NCBI RefSeq assembly: GCF_018873765.1
Contig: NC_057924.1
Location: 3,224,001-3,288,000, forward strand
Origin: Telopea speciosissima
Taxonomy: Eukaryota; Streptophyta; Magnoliopsida; Proteales; Proteaceae
Length of the DNA: 64,000 nt
Reading direction: 5' to 3'
In this document: piece after piece, positions 36,271 to 46,352 of the stretch
Position numbering within the stretch: the first letter of the stretch is position 1
Layout of the letters: every line of letters begins with the position of its first letter
The notes under the pieces: generated by a model
Seen by the model: only the letters and a program-made list of their open reading frames with translations
The model's database searches: none
What the model was told of the DNA's origin: nothing
Translations under genes and position numbers: made by a program

Positions 36271-39200
36271 TCAGTCACTTCCCCATTTCCTTACCACACT
36301 CTCCTTAGCCGAGACATGGGTATGGAATTCCTCTTTCAGTGTATTATCAGGCTCAACATAAGAACCGGTTGGAGAAACCTTTCCCAAGATCTGTGATGAT
36401 ATGAAAGTGAAGCCATTTCTTATCCCTCTCAAGGCAAACAGCAATGGATTAAAGATGACAGCAAGCATCACTTCCCCTTTTGCAATCACAAGATACTGTC
36501 AAGAAAAAAGGAAGGATTCTACCGTAAGTGATTGCATAGAAAAAGGTCATTGTAAAAATGCCAATGGAAGGAAGAATTTTATAATAACTGAAAGTATTGG
36601 GAAAAACCATAACAGAAATACCAGAGGGGAGTAAGAATACTATGTACCATGATTACAATACCCAAGATGGCAAGCCCTGCTTGCTGGGCTTCTTGCCAGA
36701 AATTATCGCCATTGGACCCACCAAACCATCTACCCCATCCAAACCAACCTCCTCCACCACCATTGCCCCCAACATCTAACGTCTCCCTTTTCTGAATTTC
36801 TTTGTTCCATTTCTCAAACTCATTTTTCTTTCCACCAAGAGCACTTTCCAATGCTTTTTTAGCTTGTTCCTGCATCCAGAAGTTTGTCAGTAGCTTTTCC
36901 AACTATAATTGAAACCTTGATACAAATTCAGGCTCTTTTTTTTTTGTGTGGGGGGGAGGGTGAGGCCGTGAGGGTGTATTCCATCAGGTAAAAAATATCA
37001 AATACGCAAGTCTAACCAAAATTGCAGGCCAAAATATAACCGAATGTTAACAGGTTCTAAATGTTCCAAACCCTTCCCCCCCCCACACCCTACCCCCCCC
37101 CCCCCCCAAAATCCCAAAAAAAAGGAAAGAAAAAAAGTATCATAAAAGTATGTATTTGAGGCCTTTTAGAATGTTGGATCCATGACAAATATCAAATTCA
37201 AAGCTGACCTTAGCAGGGACCTTCTCATTCACCAACCTACTGGTAGCCTGGTAGGGCCTATCTTATTCTTAAGCCATTACTTCACATGTTGATATCTTCC
37301 TGAAATGAGAACACTACTCTTTCGCTTTACGTTCTAACAATGCCTGGAGCTACATGTCAATGCATATATGCAGACCCATTCCTTGTTTTACATTTTCAAT
37401 TTTCTTTTCTTTTGTCTAATAAGTAGGTCGTCAAGTGTGTCTAGAAACTTTATTTAAGAAGGGATAAGGTTCCATCACACCCGGCCTAGGAACCTTTTCC
37501 GTCATACTAGCCATTTTTTAGCCACATGGACCGATGATTTGGCAGGGCAGCTATTGGATAGATTTGGGATCCCCCTGACAATCCACCTATCAGATTTGGT
37601 GGCCTATCTCACATCCCCCCCCCCCCATGTATGGGCTATCCTTATTAATTATTCAACAGCTCCTGTTGAGATTATTAAGAGTTCACCAATTAAACTTTTC
37701 AAACTTTCTTAAACCAGTATAATGACACATAGGAATGTCTAATTGGTCCCAACAAAATTTAGCCGATAGCAGATGATGTGTGCTATATGGCCACAATTTT
37801 GGGTCCCAACTGAACTGTCATATGGGAGTGTTATTAAAAGCATTATGGAATAGTTTTGGGTATGGGCATGCTGGAACACAGCTCCCCTTTTAATAACGAT
37901 TAAAAGTTCTAAAACCAATAGGTCTATGCAAAAATATGATGTCCTTACCAGCTACATAAAGAGTACACAGAACATACGGCACTTTTTTTTCTAATATGGA
38001 AGGGTGTAAATAACTTCAAAACATAAAAGATGTATAACAGATAGAAATGGATCCAGATCATCACCAAATCCATTCTACTGGAAGAAGGGTGATTGAAGTA
38101 GACCAGAAAACAGTCTTTGAAAAGCTGTATTTAATGCAGCATATAAAAGGAGTATAACCACACAAGGATAGTAATATCTTCAAAAGGGAAAAAGAAAATA
38201 ATTCTTCTAAAGGTTGTTGGAGGTACTATTCGCTGAAATTCTTCAACGGGTGGGGTTGGGGATGAGGGCAGATTGTGAATTTGTGGTAGTATCCCATCAG
38301 CCATACTAGGTTATTTCCATAATTAGATAAGAATGGAAACATACTGATGATATTTAGATGATAAAGACTCACTAATAAAATAATATTGGTGTTAGTATAC
38401 TATATAATGTGATACACCAAGAAGAGGGTGGGCCTTGGCACAACGGTTAAGGTTGCTCCATTGTGACCAAGTGGTCACGATTCGAGTCTGGAAACAAAGA
38501 GCCCGCTTGATAACCTTACGAGAAACAGTTTCTCTCAGAACGGAAAAACACCTAAAAATCGCTTGACAACAAAGTGTTTTTTGTGACTGTTTTTGGAAAC
38601 ATAAATCAAAATTTATGCTCCCTGGAAGACTTTTGACAGAACATGTTGGGACATGTTCTGTTGTTTCTTGGCTGAAAATTGGAAAAGTGTGCCCGATAAA
38701 AACTCCTATATTCGTTCACTATGCTCTTGACGATACACATCTCTCACCTCCAACCTCCATAGCTGCTCTAACGAACAAAGCTCTAAGGAACCTCTGGTGT
38801 CCTCCAACCTCCATCACTGTGAAAAAACGAACAAAGCTTCAAGGAACTTGGTGTCCTCCAACCTCCATCGTTGCTCTCACACGAGCTCTCAAGTGAGAAA
38901 AACCAGCAAGCTTTACAAGGGGAAAACGGCAAGCTCTGATTTGTATAGAGAGAGTAGAGTCGGTGGGAATGAAGAATGTGAAGGAGCTTCCCGGGATGAT
39001 CTTGTAGGGGATATATCCGATATCACAAAGGTGTTGCAGAAGAGGTTTTATCCTCACGATCTCAGAGCATTCACCATTGCCAAGAGTTCTTGTTCGGGGG
39101 TTCTGTTGACGCCATTGGAGAGAGAAACGAGAATGATGAAGGAGATTGCTGCTTGGATTGCTGCAAATTGCCTTCTCCTCTAGGTAAGAGTTTGGTTCAA

Positions 39201-40782
39201 TTCACCTGTTTTTTTTTTTCTCTCATGTTTGTCTCTATTCTATCCTTGGTTCGATTTCTGATCGAAGCCTGATGAGCATGATCGTCTCGACCTAGTCCAG
39301 TTCTTTTGATCTCATCTTCAATGCCTCTGTTCTTGACCAGAGGGAACGATTGTAAAGGCCAAGCCTCAACCATTGAAATCTCATCTCTTCTTGTTATTTT
39401 TAGAGGGCAAACAGCACAAACCCCTCCGCGCCATTAAACTGTCGAAACCTGAAACTAGAGTTGGAGGTGGGTTTTTTTTGTTTTGAAACCCTAATGGGTC
39501 CCTTCTGTTTTGCGATTTAGGGAAGAAGCTCTCCAATTCCTTTTTTTAATTTAAAAAAGAGAAAGGGTTTTGCTTGTTTCCAATAACAGATTTACCAAGC
39601 GGGTCAAAAACGGTTTCTCAGCACAAAAAATGAAAAAACTGTTTTGCTGTTTCTCAGCATATAACCATAACAGAAACACCCGTAAGGTTATCGAGCGGGC
39701 ACAAACTCTTTGCGAAAGCAAGGGTAAGGCTGCGTACATTATGACCTTCCCCAGACCCTGCAGTGGTGTGAGCCTCGTGCACTGGGACGCCCTTTTTAGT
39801 GTGATACACCAAGACTAGGGCATGGGGAGGAATATTCATGCACAATCTTCACAAGGAAACTAATGCTATGTTTGGTATGTATTCTTGGAATGCATTCGAC
39901 ATTGATTTCACATTCTCAGGCGATAAAAACAACTATTTTTATCATCCGAGAATGCGAAATCGACTTAGAATGCATACCAAACACTGCCTAAGATACACAA
40001 AGCTTGTCTCTGAAATTCTCTATATCAGGCTCAATTCATCCTACAATGAGTGCACTCCTACTTGCACAATTCATTGCTATGTATCCAACATTCCTGGAAT
40101 AATCCAACTGCAAGTGTTATCTTCATACTGCTAATTATAACAAAGACATTCGGATGCCACTGAAGAGTGAGTAACAGGGGTATATCACAATTCTACAGGA
40201 GAGGTACCTCAACTAAGTCGGTGGTGCCAACTAATGTATAGCAATTTGGTTTCACGATATGATATAATCCAGTCGACAAGCTCGAACCCAGAAGTCCAAC
40301 AGCCGAAATGAGTTTTTCTAAATTCAAAATTTGTGACAGAATCATGGAAAGAGCTCAGAAAGAACGTCTAGGATATTGAAAATAGATTCAAGAACCCAAT
40401 AATTTGAAAGAAACGAGAGAAATCAGTCCAATAAAAGTTAACAGTTTCCGCTTCGATTTGTTTTGGTCAGAGCAAAAAGGAAGGTTAAAACCATAACACT
40501 CCAAGCAAGGAAGTACGAAAGAGCCGGAGGAAAACGCAATATAGAAACGAAGTGAATTCCGAATCGAAGTGAAATCAATGTGTTTACCTCTCTACGATTG
40601 TCTGAGAAAAAGCACGAATGTCGACCTCGGCACTTAAGCTTCTGACGCAGAGATGTCCACTTATTAGGGTATTGATTTTGGTGGAGATTGCTAGACAAGC
40701 CAACGGAAGACGAATCGAGGTGAATTGAAGACGAGCAGCGGAGAGTCCGCTGGGGCGGGCATAGGTTAAGGACCTGTGCCAT
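36271..40782 (-). CDS. Conserved plant membrane protein, probably plastid-targeted, function unknown
   Basis: Three exons (40782-40588, 36869-36648, 36495-36271) join in phase 0 to 642 bp (213 aa). I recognise it as resembling uncharacterised chloroplast-type proteins of land plants but cannot name it. Residues 1-65 (MAQVLNLCPPQRTLRCSSS and on) are Ser/Arg-rich, poor in acids and transit-peptide-like. Residues 66-95 form a charged helix (EQAKKALESALGGKKNEFEK). Residues 98-116 are a striking Gly/Trp/Phe block (GGNGGGGGWFGWGRWFGG). A hydrophobic stretch at 129-161 (AGLAILGIVIMYLVIAKGEV, then MLAVIFNPLLFALRG) makes one long or two short membrane segments. The C-terminus is polar and ends VVRKWGSD. 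Intron 1 is 3.7 kb and hosts a SINE with a nested element and a Tourist-like MITE. Plastid location is inferred, and no function can be assigned. Confidence 0.85.
37070..37110. repeat. Poly(C) tracts
   Basis: Two C-runs, one near 37077-37084 and one of about 13 bases near 37094-37107, separated by CACACCCTAC, in intron 1 of the membrane-protein gene. The sense strand of the gene is therefore G-rich here. Another C-run sits at 37614-37626. Confidence 0.75.
38423..39799 (+). repeat. Au-like SINE interrupted by a 1.2 kb TIR element
   Basis: The first half is 38423-38498 (GGCCTTGGCACAACGGTTAA, GTGACCAAGTGGTCACG, TTCGAGTCTGGAAACA). The second half is 39701-39799 (CTCTTTGCGAAAGCAAGGG, GGCTGCGTACATTATGACC, GAGCCTCGTGCACTGGGACG, CCCTTTTT). 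A perfect 15-bp target duplication, TGTGATACACCAAGA, flanks the whole at 38408-38422 and 39800-39814. It lies in intron 1 of the unnamed membrane-protein gene, antisense to that gene. Confidence 0.93.
38499..39700. mobile_element. Non-autonomous TIR DNA transposon inserted into the SINE
   Basis: Inverted ends: GCCCGCTTGATAACCTTACG on the left, and GCCCGCTCGATAACCTTACG as reverse complement of the right end. ACAAA occurs at both junctions (38494-38498 and 39701-39705) and may be a short target duplication, so the exact ends are uncertain. The interior has CCTCCAACCTCCAT three times (about 38747, 38801 and 38856), each near an AAGCT(C/T) repeat unit. It also has an open stretch at 38940-39183 (SRDDLVGDISDITKVLQKRF and on) that may be captured host coding sequence. 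No transposase domain is seen. Confidence 0.8.
39864..39988. mobile_element. Tourist-like MITE, 125 bp, TAA duplication
   Basis: Ends TGCTATGTTTGGTATGTATT and, reverse-complemented, GGCAGTGTTTGGTATGCATT. The arms pair through TCACATTCTC and GATAAAAA to a short loop. TAA flanks both sides (39861-39863 and 39989-39991). It lies in intron 1 of the unnamed membrane-protein gene, 50 bp beyond the interrupted SINE. Confidence 0.8.
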
Positions 40783-40880
40783 GGCTTTCCTTCCTTCTGC
40801 TCACAGTAGCCTATATGCTCCAGTCTCTGAAAATGTCGCTCCTCTCTCTCTCTCTCTCTTCAAACACGCACGGGTTTCAA
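40783..40880 (-). promoter_or_regulatory. 5' leader of the membrane-protein gene with GA repeat
   Basis: CTCTCTCTCTCTCTCTCT at about 40842-40859 reads as a GA repeat on the sense strand, 60-75 bp before the ATG. GA tracts of this kind in plant leaders can bind BPC/GAGA factors (established for the motif; not shown here). Confidence 0.45.
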
Positions 40881-40919
40881 CGAGCAGATGGAGGGTATTT
40901 AAGTAATATTCTTGGACAA

Positions 40920-42119
40920 ACAGATCTAAAAAAATGCGTAAATTACTCTAACCTCCCTAAACTTTCTTGTAAATATATTAACCTCCCCTGCGTTTCAGGT
41001 AATTACACAAAAATCTCTTACTTTTCAAATTTCATTGCATTAAAGCCCAGTCTGTTAGTATTTTAAGGTTAATTAACGGCTAATATTTAAAAAACTTTTT
41101 TTATCTAACCCTAAGAAAATACATGCATTTAGGAAGTTACCGTTTTACACATGCATTTAGGAAATTACCATTTTACCCTTAATAAATTGCTAACTCAATC
41201 CCAATCCCATCGCCATCTTCTACTTCCCAAAGCCTCTCAACTCAATCCTAACATGCAAATCCAATCGATCCACCCACCTCCCATCGCGTGCAGATGAAGG
41301 AATGGGTTAATCCTTGCCGGCCTATTTTGGTTATTTAAATTCAAAATAGTTTTTTTTTTTTTTCTCTCCAATTCCTTCCTCTTCCTCTTCTTCTTTTAAA
41401 TTTTTTTTTTTCTTCTGGTAAAGAGGGTTAGTTTATCCTATCAAGATGGCATTGGTAACTCGTCTTAAATTAATTTGCAGAGCAACAAAATTTCTGGCCG
41501 AATAGATTCCTTGTGCCTTTGCTGGGAGGTCAACACGTGGCTATTTCCAATCCGACGATCATTTTTTAATTTTGAAAATCACACCCCAATTAAAACCTTA
41601 ATTCCCATTTTAGCTCTCCTCTTTCCTGCACTTCTCACTCCTCCCTCCTATCTCCAATCATCTGGTTTTCACACGAAGGGTTTCCTCGCGTTCTCTCAAT
41701 CTCTCGTTGCCGGAGTTGCCTCACGTTCGGAGACGGCAACCAGAGCCGAACCTAGATAAACCCAAATACCCGATAGTTCTCTCTACTCTTTGCCTGTTTA
41801 CCGCAATTCCCTGTCCTCTCTCACGCGAAGGTGCTTCTCCCTCACTCGATCGCTTACCAGATAATGCAACCAGAAGCCGTCTCTTGGCAACTGCGAACCT
41901 AGCCTCACCCCGCTATGGAAGAATCCAAGTGAGAAGGCAACACAAAAGCCCTAACTCGATCGTAACCTTCCTCTCTCATGGTCGACTCTCTGAGAAAGCG
42001 CACCCTCACCTCTCCTCTATCTTGCTGTTGAAGGTGCTTCCAGCGACAACGGTGCACCTATCTTACTCATACTGAGCTAGAAGGTGAAGTTCTCTGGTAC
42101 CTCTACCAACCAGGGTTTC
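40920..42119. other. Spacer of the divergent gene pair; possible MULE-like end
   Basis: The left part, 40938-41190 (GTAAATTACTCTAACCTCCC, then GGTAATTACACAAAAATCTC and TTACCATTTTACCCTTAAT), resembles terminal sequences of Mutator-like elements such as the one at 16466. No matching opposite end was found. Open frames in 41475-42075 have no recognised domain and are S/L/P-rich. Confidence 0.35.
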
Positions 42120-42213
42120 GATTCCTATTTTTTCACATTCTCGAATGATAAAATACATGTTTTTATCATTCAAGAATACGAAATTGACCTAGAATGCATA
42201 CCAAACACAACCT
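42120..42213. mobile_element. Truncated or diverged Tourist-like MITE
   Basis: The arms TTCACATTCTCGAATGATAA and TTATCATTCAAGAATACGAA pair. The right end CCAAACACAACC is followed by TAA, as at 39988. The left terminal GGTGTTTGG is not visible. Confidence 0.55.
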
Positions 42214-43006
42214 AAGTATATAATCAATTATAAGAAAAAGGTCCTTAATGTTTAGGAAGACTATGATCAAAGTCCTTCACATTTAAAAAAGCTATGGTTC
42301 ATGTGATTTTTATATTTTTGGACTATGACTTATTTATCCAGGCAAACAACTTCCTAACTAATTGACTTTTTAAGAATTCTCTTTCTTCAATCAAGGATCT
42401 AATTAGTCATAAGAGTTAAGAAATCTCATTCAATTAAGAGATTTTAATGATTTAAAACTATAATTCTTAAAATCGATCTAAATTGAACCGAACCAAACCG
42501 AACCCATGTGATAGAGGACAATTTTCCGGTCGGCTGTCTCCTTCCTGAGTCTTCAACCCGGTTTTGCAAGGGCATGATCTGACCGTCGATCACGAGATAC
42601 ATGTAGTTTTCTTATTGGCCAAAATGCCCATGACGCCATTAAAGCCTCCTTTAATCTGCAACAGTTCTCGAAAGTACTCCAAAATCGCTTCTTCCTCCTT
42701 TATTCCTACGCATTAGTGTCTCACACTCTCACCTGTCATTGTTCTGGTAAGGATATTATTGTAATTTTATCTATTACTTTATATTCCTGATAAAACGACA
42801 GGTCAGTAATTTTTATATTTTTGATAGAAGAAAAAAAGGCATTATCCACAAGATTTTAATGACAGATTTACCCTCGTATCATCCTTCAGAACCCTAATCC
42901 ATCTGGATAAAGATGAGGGTATTACCGTCATGAGGTTATTAATAGTCATCCAAAAACTTTTAAAAATTAAAATGCGAACAAGGAGGACTTTGCAGTCATT
43001 TCAAAA

Positions 43007-43022
43007 TATATAAAGAGAGAGA

Positions 43023-43053
<31 letters not shown>

Positions 43054-43060
43054 GAGAGGC

Positions 43061-43106
<46 letters not shown>

Positions 43107-43130
43107 AGAGAGAGAGAGAGAAAGAGAGAG
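43007..43130 (+). promoter_or_regulatory. TATA box and long GA-repeat leader of the SWIB gene
   Basis: TATATAAA at 43007-43014 is followed by more than 100 bp of GA/CAGA repeat (43015-43130) and then the ATG at 43198. Position suits a core promoter with the GA tract in the 5' UTR. Repeat length is likely polymorphic. Confidence 0.6.
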
Positions 43131-43197
43131 CAGGCCAAGGAGGGAACCGTTTGAGTTTCCGTTTTTTCAGTTATTATATGAAACTTCATCCACAGCA

Positions 43198-46100
43198 ATG
43201 GTGTCGGACCAAGAAATAGCAAGCGGTGTGGAGTCGGTGCTCCGTCAATCTGATCCTCGAGTTGTTACCTCCCTCAGCGGCGTCGTTCAACAGTTGGAGG
43301 CAAAGCTAGGGTTAAACCTCTCCCACAAGGCGGGCTTCATCAGAGACCAGATCGATCTCCTTCTCCGATCACAAGCCCAGCAGCAAGTGCCCAAGGACCA
43401 TTTTGCCCTTCAACATCAACCTCAATATCAGAACAGCCATCCCCAAATCCCTCACCATTTCGCCCTTCCCATCCACCGCCCCGAGGAGCTCAACTTCCGA
43501 ACCGCTCAGCCGCCGGCTCAGCCACAGCCACAGCCACAGCCACAGCACCTGCCGGCGACCAAGGCCGAGGCTTATGTTCAGAATGTCGCTGCCCCACCTG
43601 CTCCCGAAGTGCCCAAAGAAAGGTTCGCTACTAGCCCTAGGGTTTCTCTTTCAGGGTTTTTACAATTTGAGTTCTCTTCGGTTAATTTTGTACTGTACAA
43701 TGTCTGTTGTCGTCTTATCAAAGGTGAAATTGTTTTCTTTCACGTATTTCTTTGCAAAATTGTGGTTCCTAAGCGTGTATTTTTCGGGAGCAGAGTGGGG
43801 TTTTGATTTTGTAGCAGAAATTTCTTTCTTGGAAGCAGAATTACAGAATTTCTAGACGAATGCTGATACATTGCTTCGATAAGAGTAACGGTTCTCTCAA
43901 ATTAATATTTTTTTTTTGGGTACTCAACTTGGGTATTCTTTTTTTAAGCATGATATTTGATAGTTCCCCCTTCCTATTATTGTTCTTCACAACGTGTCCC
44001 TCTATGTGCCTTCAATTTGGTCTAGGAACTCGACTTTCCTGTCTAACTACTTAACTCAATAATAAAATGTTTATTTATGAGCTTAGATTTATGTGTATAG
44101 CTTAATGGTCAAAGACTTTAAGATTGTTCTTCGGCTATGGTTGGTCACTTTCAACATTCATTCACCATTATCTATGTTATTGTCCAATGTTTAGCTGCAT
44201 TCAGAAGTGGCAGTTTGTCTGCACTTGTCCCCCTTTGCTGACGTGGTGGTTAAACTTGGTTTGGGTTCTATTTGTGTCCATGATGGGCAACTATGGTAGT
44301 GATGATATTTGTAATTGCTTCCTTCACTGTATACCTTTCTTGTGACTTTAATCATTTTTTTTTTACAATTTTACCCATCAAAAGGGGTATTTTATCTGAC
44401 ATAACTGCGTTAAAAAATTCACATGTAATTCTGAATTTACAATCCTCATGAGATGTTTAGTGTCATACATCTTGAGTGTTTTGATTTATGAGGGTCTCTC
44501 TGGTCCTAAATATATTTACATATACTCCTGGGGTTTCAAATGGGTTCAGAGGTATCATCTGTATGTGCCTTTTTGGTGTAACATTATGCTTGACCCTGTG
44601 TATTTTTTCTGTTTATCATTTTATTGCAGTGCTCCAACTGGAACCAAAAGAAGAGGTGGCCCGGGGGGACTCAACAAAGTTTGTGGTGTTTCACCTGAGT
44701 TACAGGCCATCGTTGGTGAGCCTGCCCTGCCAAGGACCCAGGTTCTGTTTCTTGAATCGATGTATTACTTTTAGTAGTTGGTCCTCTTATTAAATATCTT
44801 TGTTGGTTAATATATCTGAGGTTCCTATTGGCACCATTATTTTTTGGTGCAGATTGTGAAGCAATTATGGGCTTACATAAGGAAAAACAATCTCCAAGAT
44901 CCAAGCAATAAAAGAAAGATAATTTGCAATGATGAGCTGCGTTTGGTTTTTGAAACAGACTCTACTGACATGTTCAAGATGAATAAACTGCTAGCCAAGC
45001 ATATTATCCCTCTTGAACCCACAAGTATGCATGTCCTATTCTTAATTATTTAAAATCTTTGGTATCTGTGTAATATGGATGATGGTTTATGTGGTTACCT
45101 ACTTTCAGAAGAGTCAAGTCGAGATTCTAAGAGGGCAAAGTTAGAGGTGGAGCCTGTAATTCAGAGTGCTGACCCGGGTGCATCTTCTGTGATAATATCT
45201 GATGGACTTGCCAAATTTTTTGGCACTGCAGAAAGGGAAATGCTTCGATCGGAAGCTATAACACGTGTCTGGGAGTACATTAAAGTTAACCAGCTGGAGG
45301 TGGGTGGTTGCCGGGTGCATAATTTTAAAAAAAATATTTTTACAACTCCATTTATTTGATTTGGCATTGCTCTTTGTTAGTTAATTGTTATGGAATAAAG
45401 CATGGATGTGAAGGAAAATATGGAAACAAGGTCACCTCCTTGATATATGTTTAAGCTTGGGTAGAGGGGAATCCATCTACATGCTGTTGGAACGCCCACC
45501 ACGATCACTTCTGTGCTTGGTTATATGTGAAAACTGTTTTTATTGTGACAGATGGCTTTGTGGGAACTATTTGTTCAATAAGTATGTTCTATTTATTTCT
45601 ACCCTCTATGATTCCATGGCTTGGTTATCCTTTGTAGATTAATTATGTTACCATTAGCAGCTTTCTTCTAGCAGTGGGTTGACACTGATGCATTTGTGGA
45701 ACTGTTCAACTCTTCTAAAACGCATCACCATTTGAATGAGGTGGAACGACCTATTGTTCATATTGCTGGTGTTTTCATTCATTTTTCCGCTGAACATCTT
45801 TGGCTTTCAGTGTTTGTGCATTTTTTGCAGAGTGCAGACTTATTTGTCATTGTTTTTCTATTGACATGTTAAATTTCACCACAGGATGATCTCATGTATT
45901 TCACCTATACATACACTCCATCACTTTTATAGTTTTATCATACTTGAAGATAGAATGATGCACTGAGAGAATGTAAAATGAAAGAAAACACAGACAAGTA
46001 TATAATCTTTACTTAAACTTTGACTTCTATGTTATTGGATTTACTCATCTTTAAGTTTTTAACCTGGCCGGGATTTGTTGATACTTTATTGTTAAGTTCA

Positions 46101-46352
46101 CAGACTTCATCTTTATTGTATGTTAGTTCCTTTTCCCCCCACTCCCTATGGATGGCAAGCATAACTGCTTGTTTAAATCCCCAGATAAACTAAAGGCAAT
46201 TGGCATTTCAACCTATTATTTTTTTCTAGGACCCCTTAAATCCGATGGTGATACTTTGTGACTCAAAGCTTCAAGAACTTTTTGGAGGTGAAAGCATTTC
46301 CGCATTGGGGATATCAGAGATGCTGACCCGCCATTTCTTTATGCGATCATAA
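43198..46352 (+). CDS. DEK_C + double SWIB/MDM2 domain protein (UAF30/SWIB family)
   Basis: Nuclear protein of the SWIB/MDM2 family, related in layout to yeast UAF30 (rDNA transcription) and to SWI/SNF BAF60-type domains. Exons: 43198-43622, 44630-44741, 44853-45024, 45109-45299, 46230-46352, giving 1023 bp (340 aa). Phases close at all junctions. The ATG context (GCAATGG) is good. Residues 1-58 match a DEK C-terminal domain (SDQEIASGVESVLRQSDPRV). Residues 60-141 are a Gln/Pro/His-rich linker (QPQPQPQPQH). A basic GTKRRGGPGG patch leads to SWIB 1 (about 150-236; LRRNxL-like helices in QIVKQLWAYIRKNNLQDPSN, KRKIICNDELRLVF). SWIB 2 (about 255-340) has ITRVWEYIKVNQLEDPLNP, ILCDSKLQELFG and a C-terminal HFFMRS. 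The specific complex is unknown. It is divergent from the membrane-protein gene at 40782. Confidence 0.94.

Noticed and set aside
38423-38495. tRNA gene
   Set aside because: The tRNA-like head belongs to a SINE with target duplication and lacks a full cloverleaf.
41475-42075. Two overlapping open frames in the divergent spacer
   Set aside because: Low-complexity S/L/P-rich translations with no introns, domains or family match. Possibly repeat or promoter sequence.
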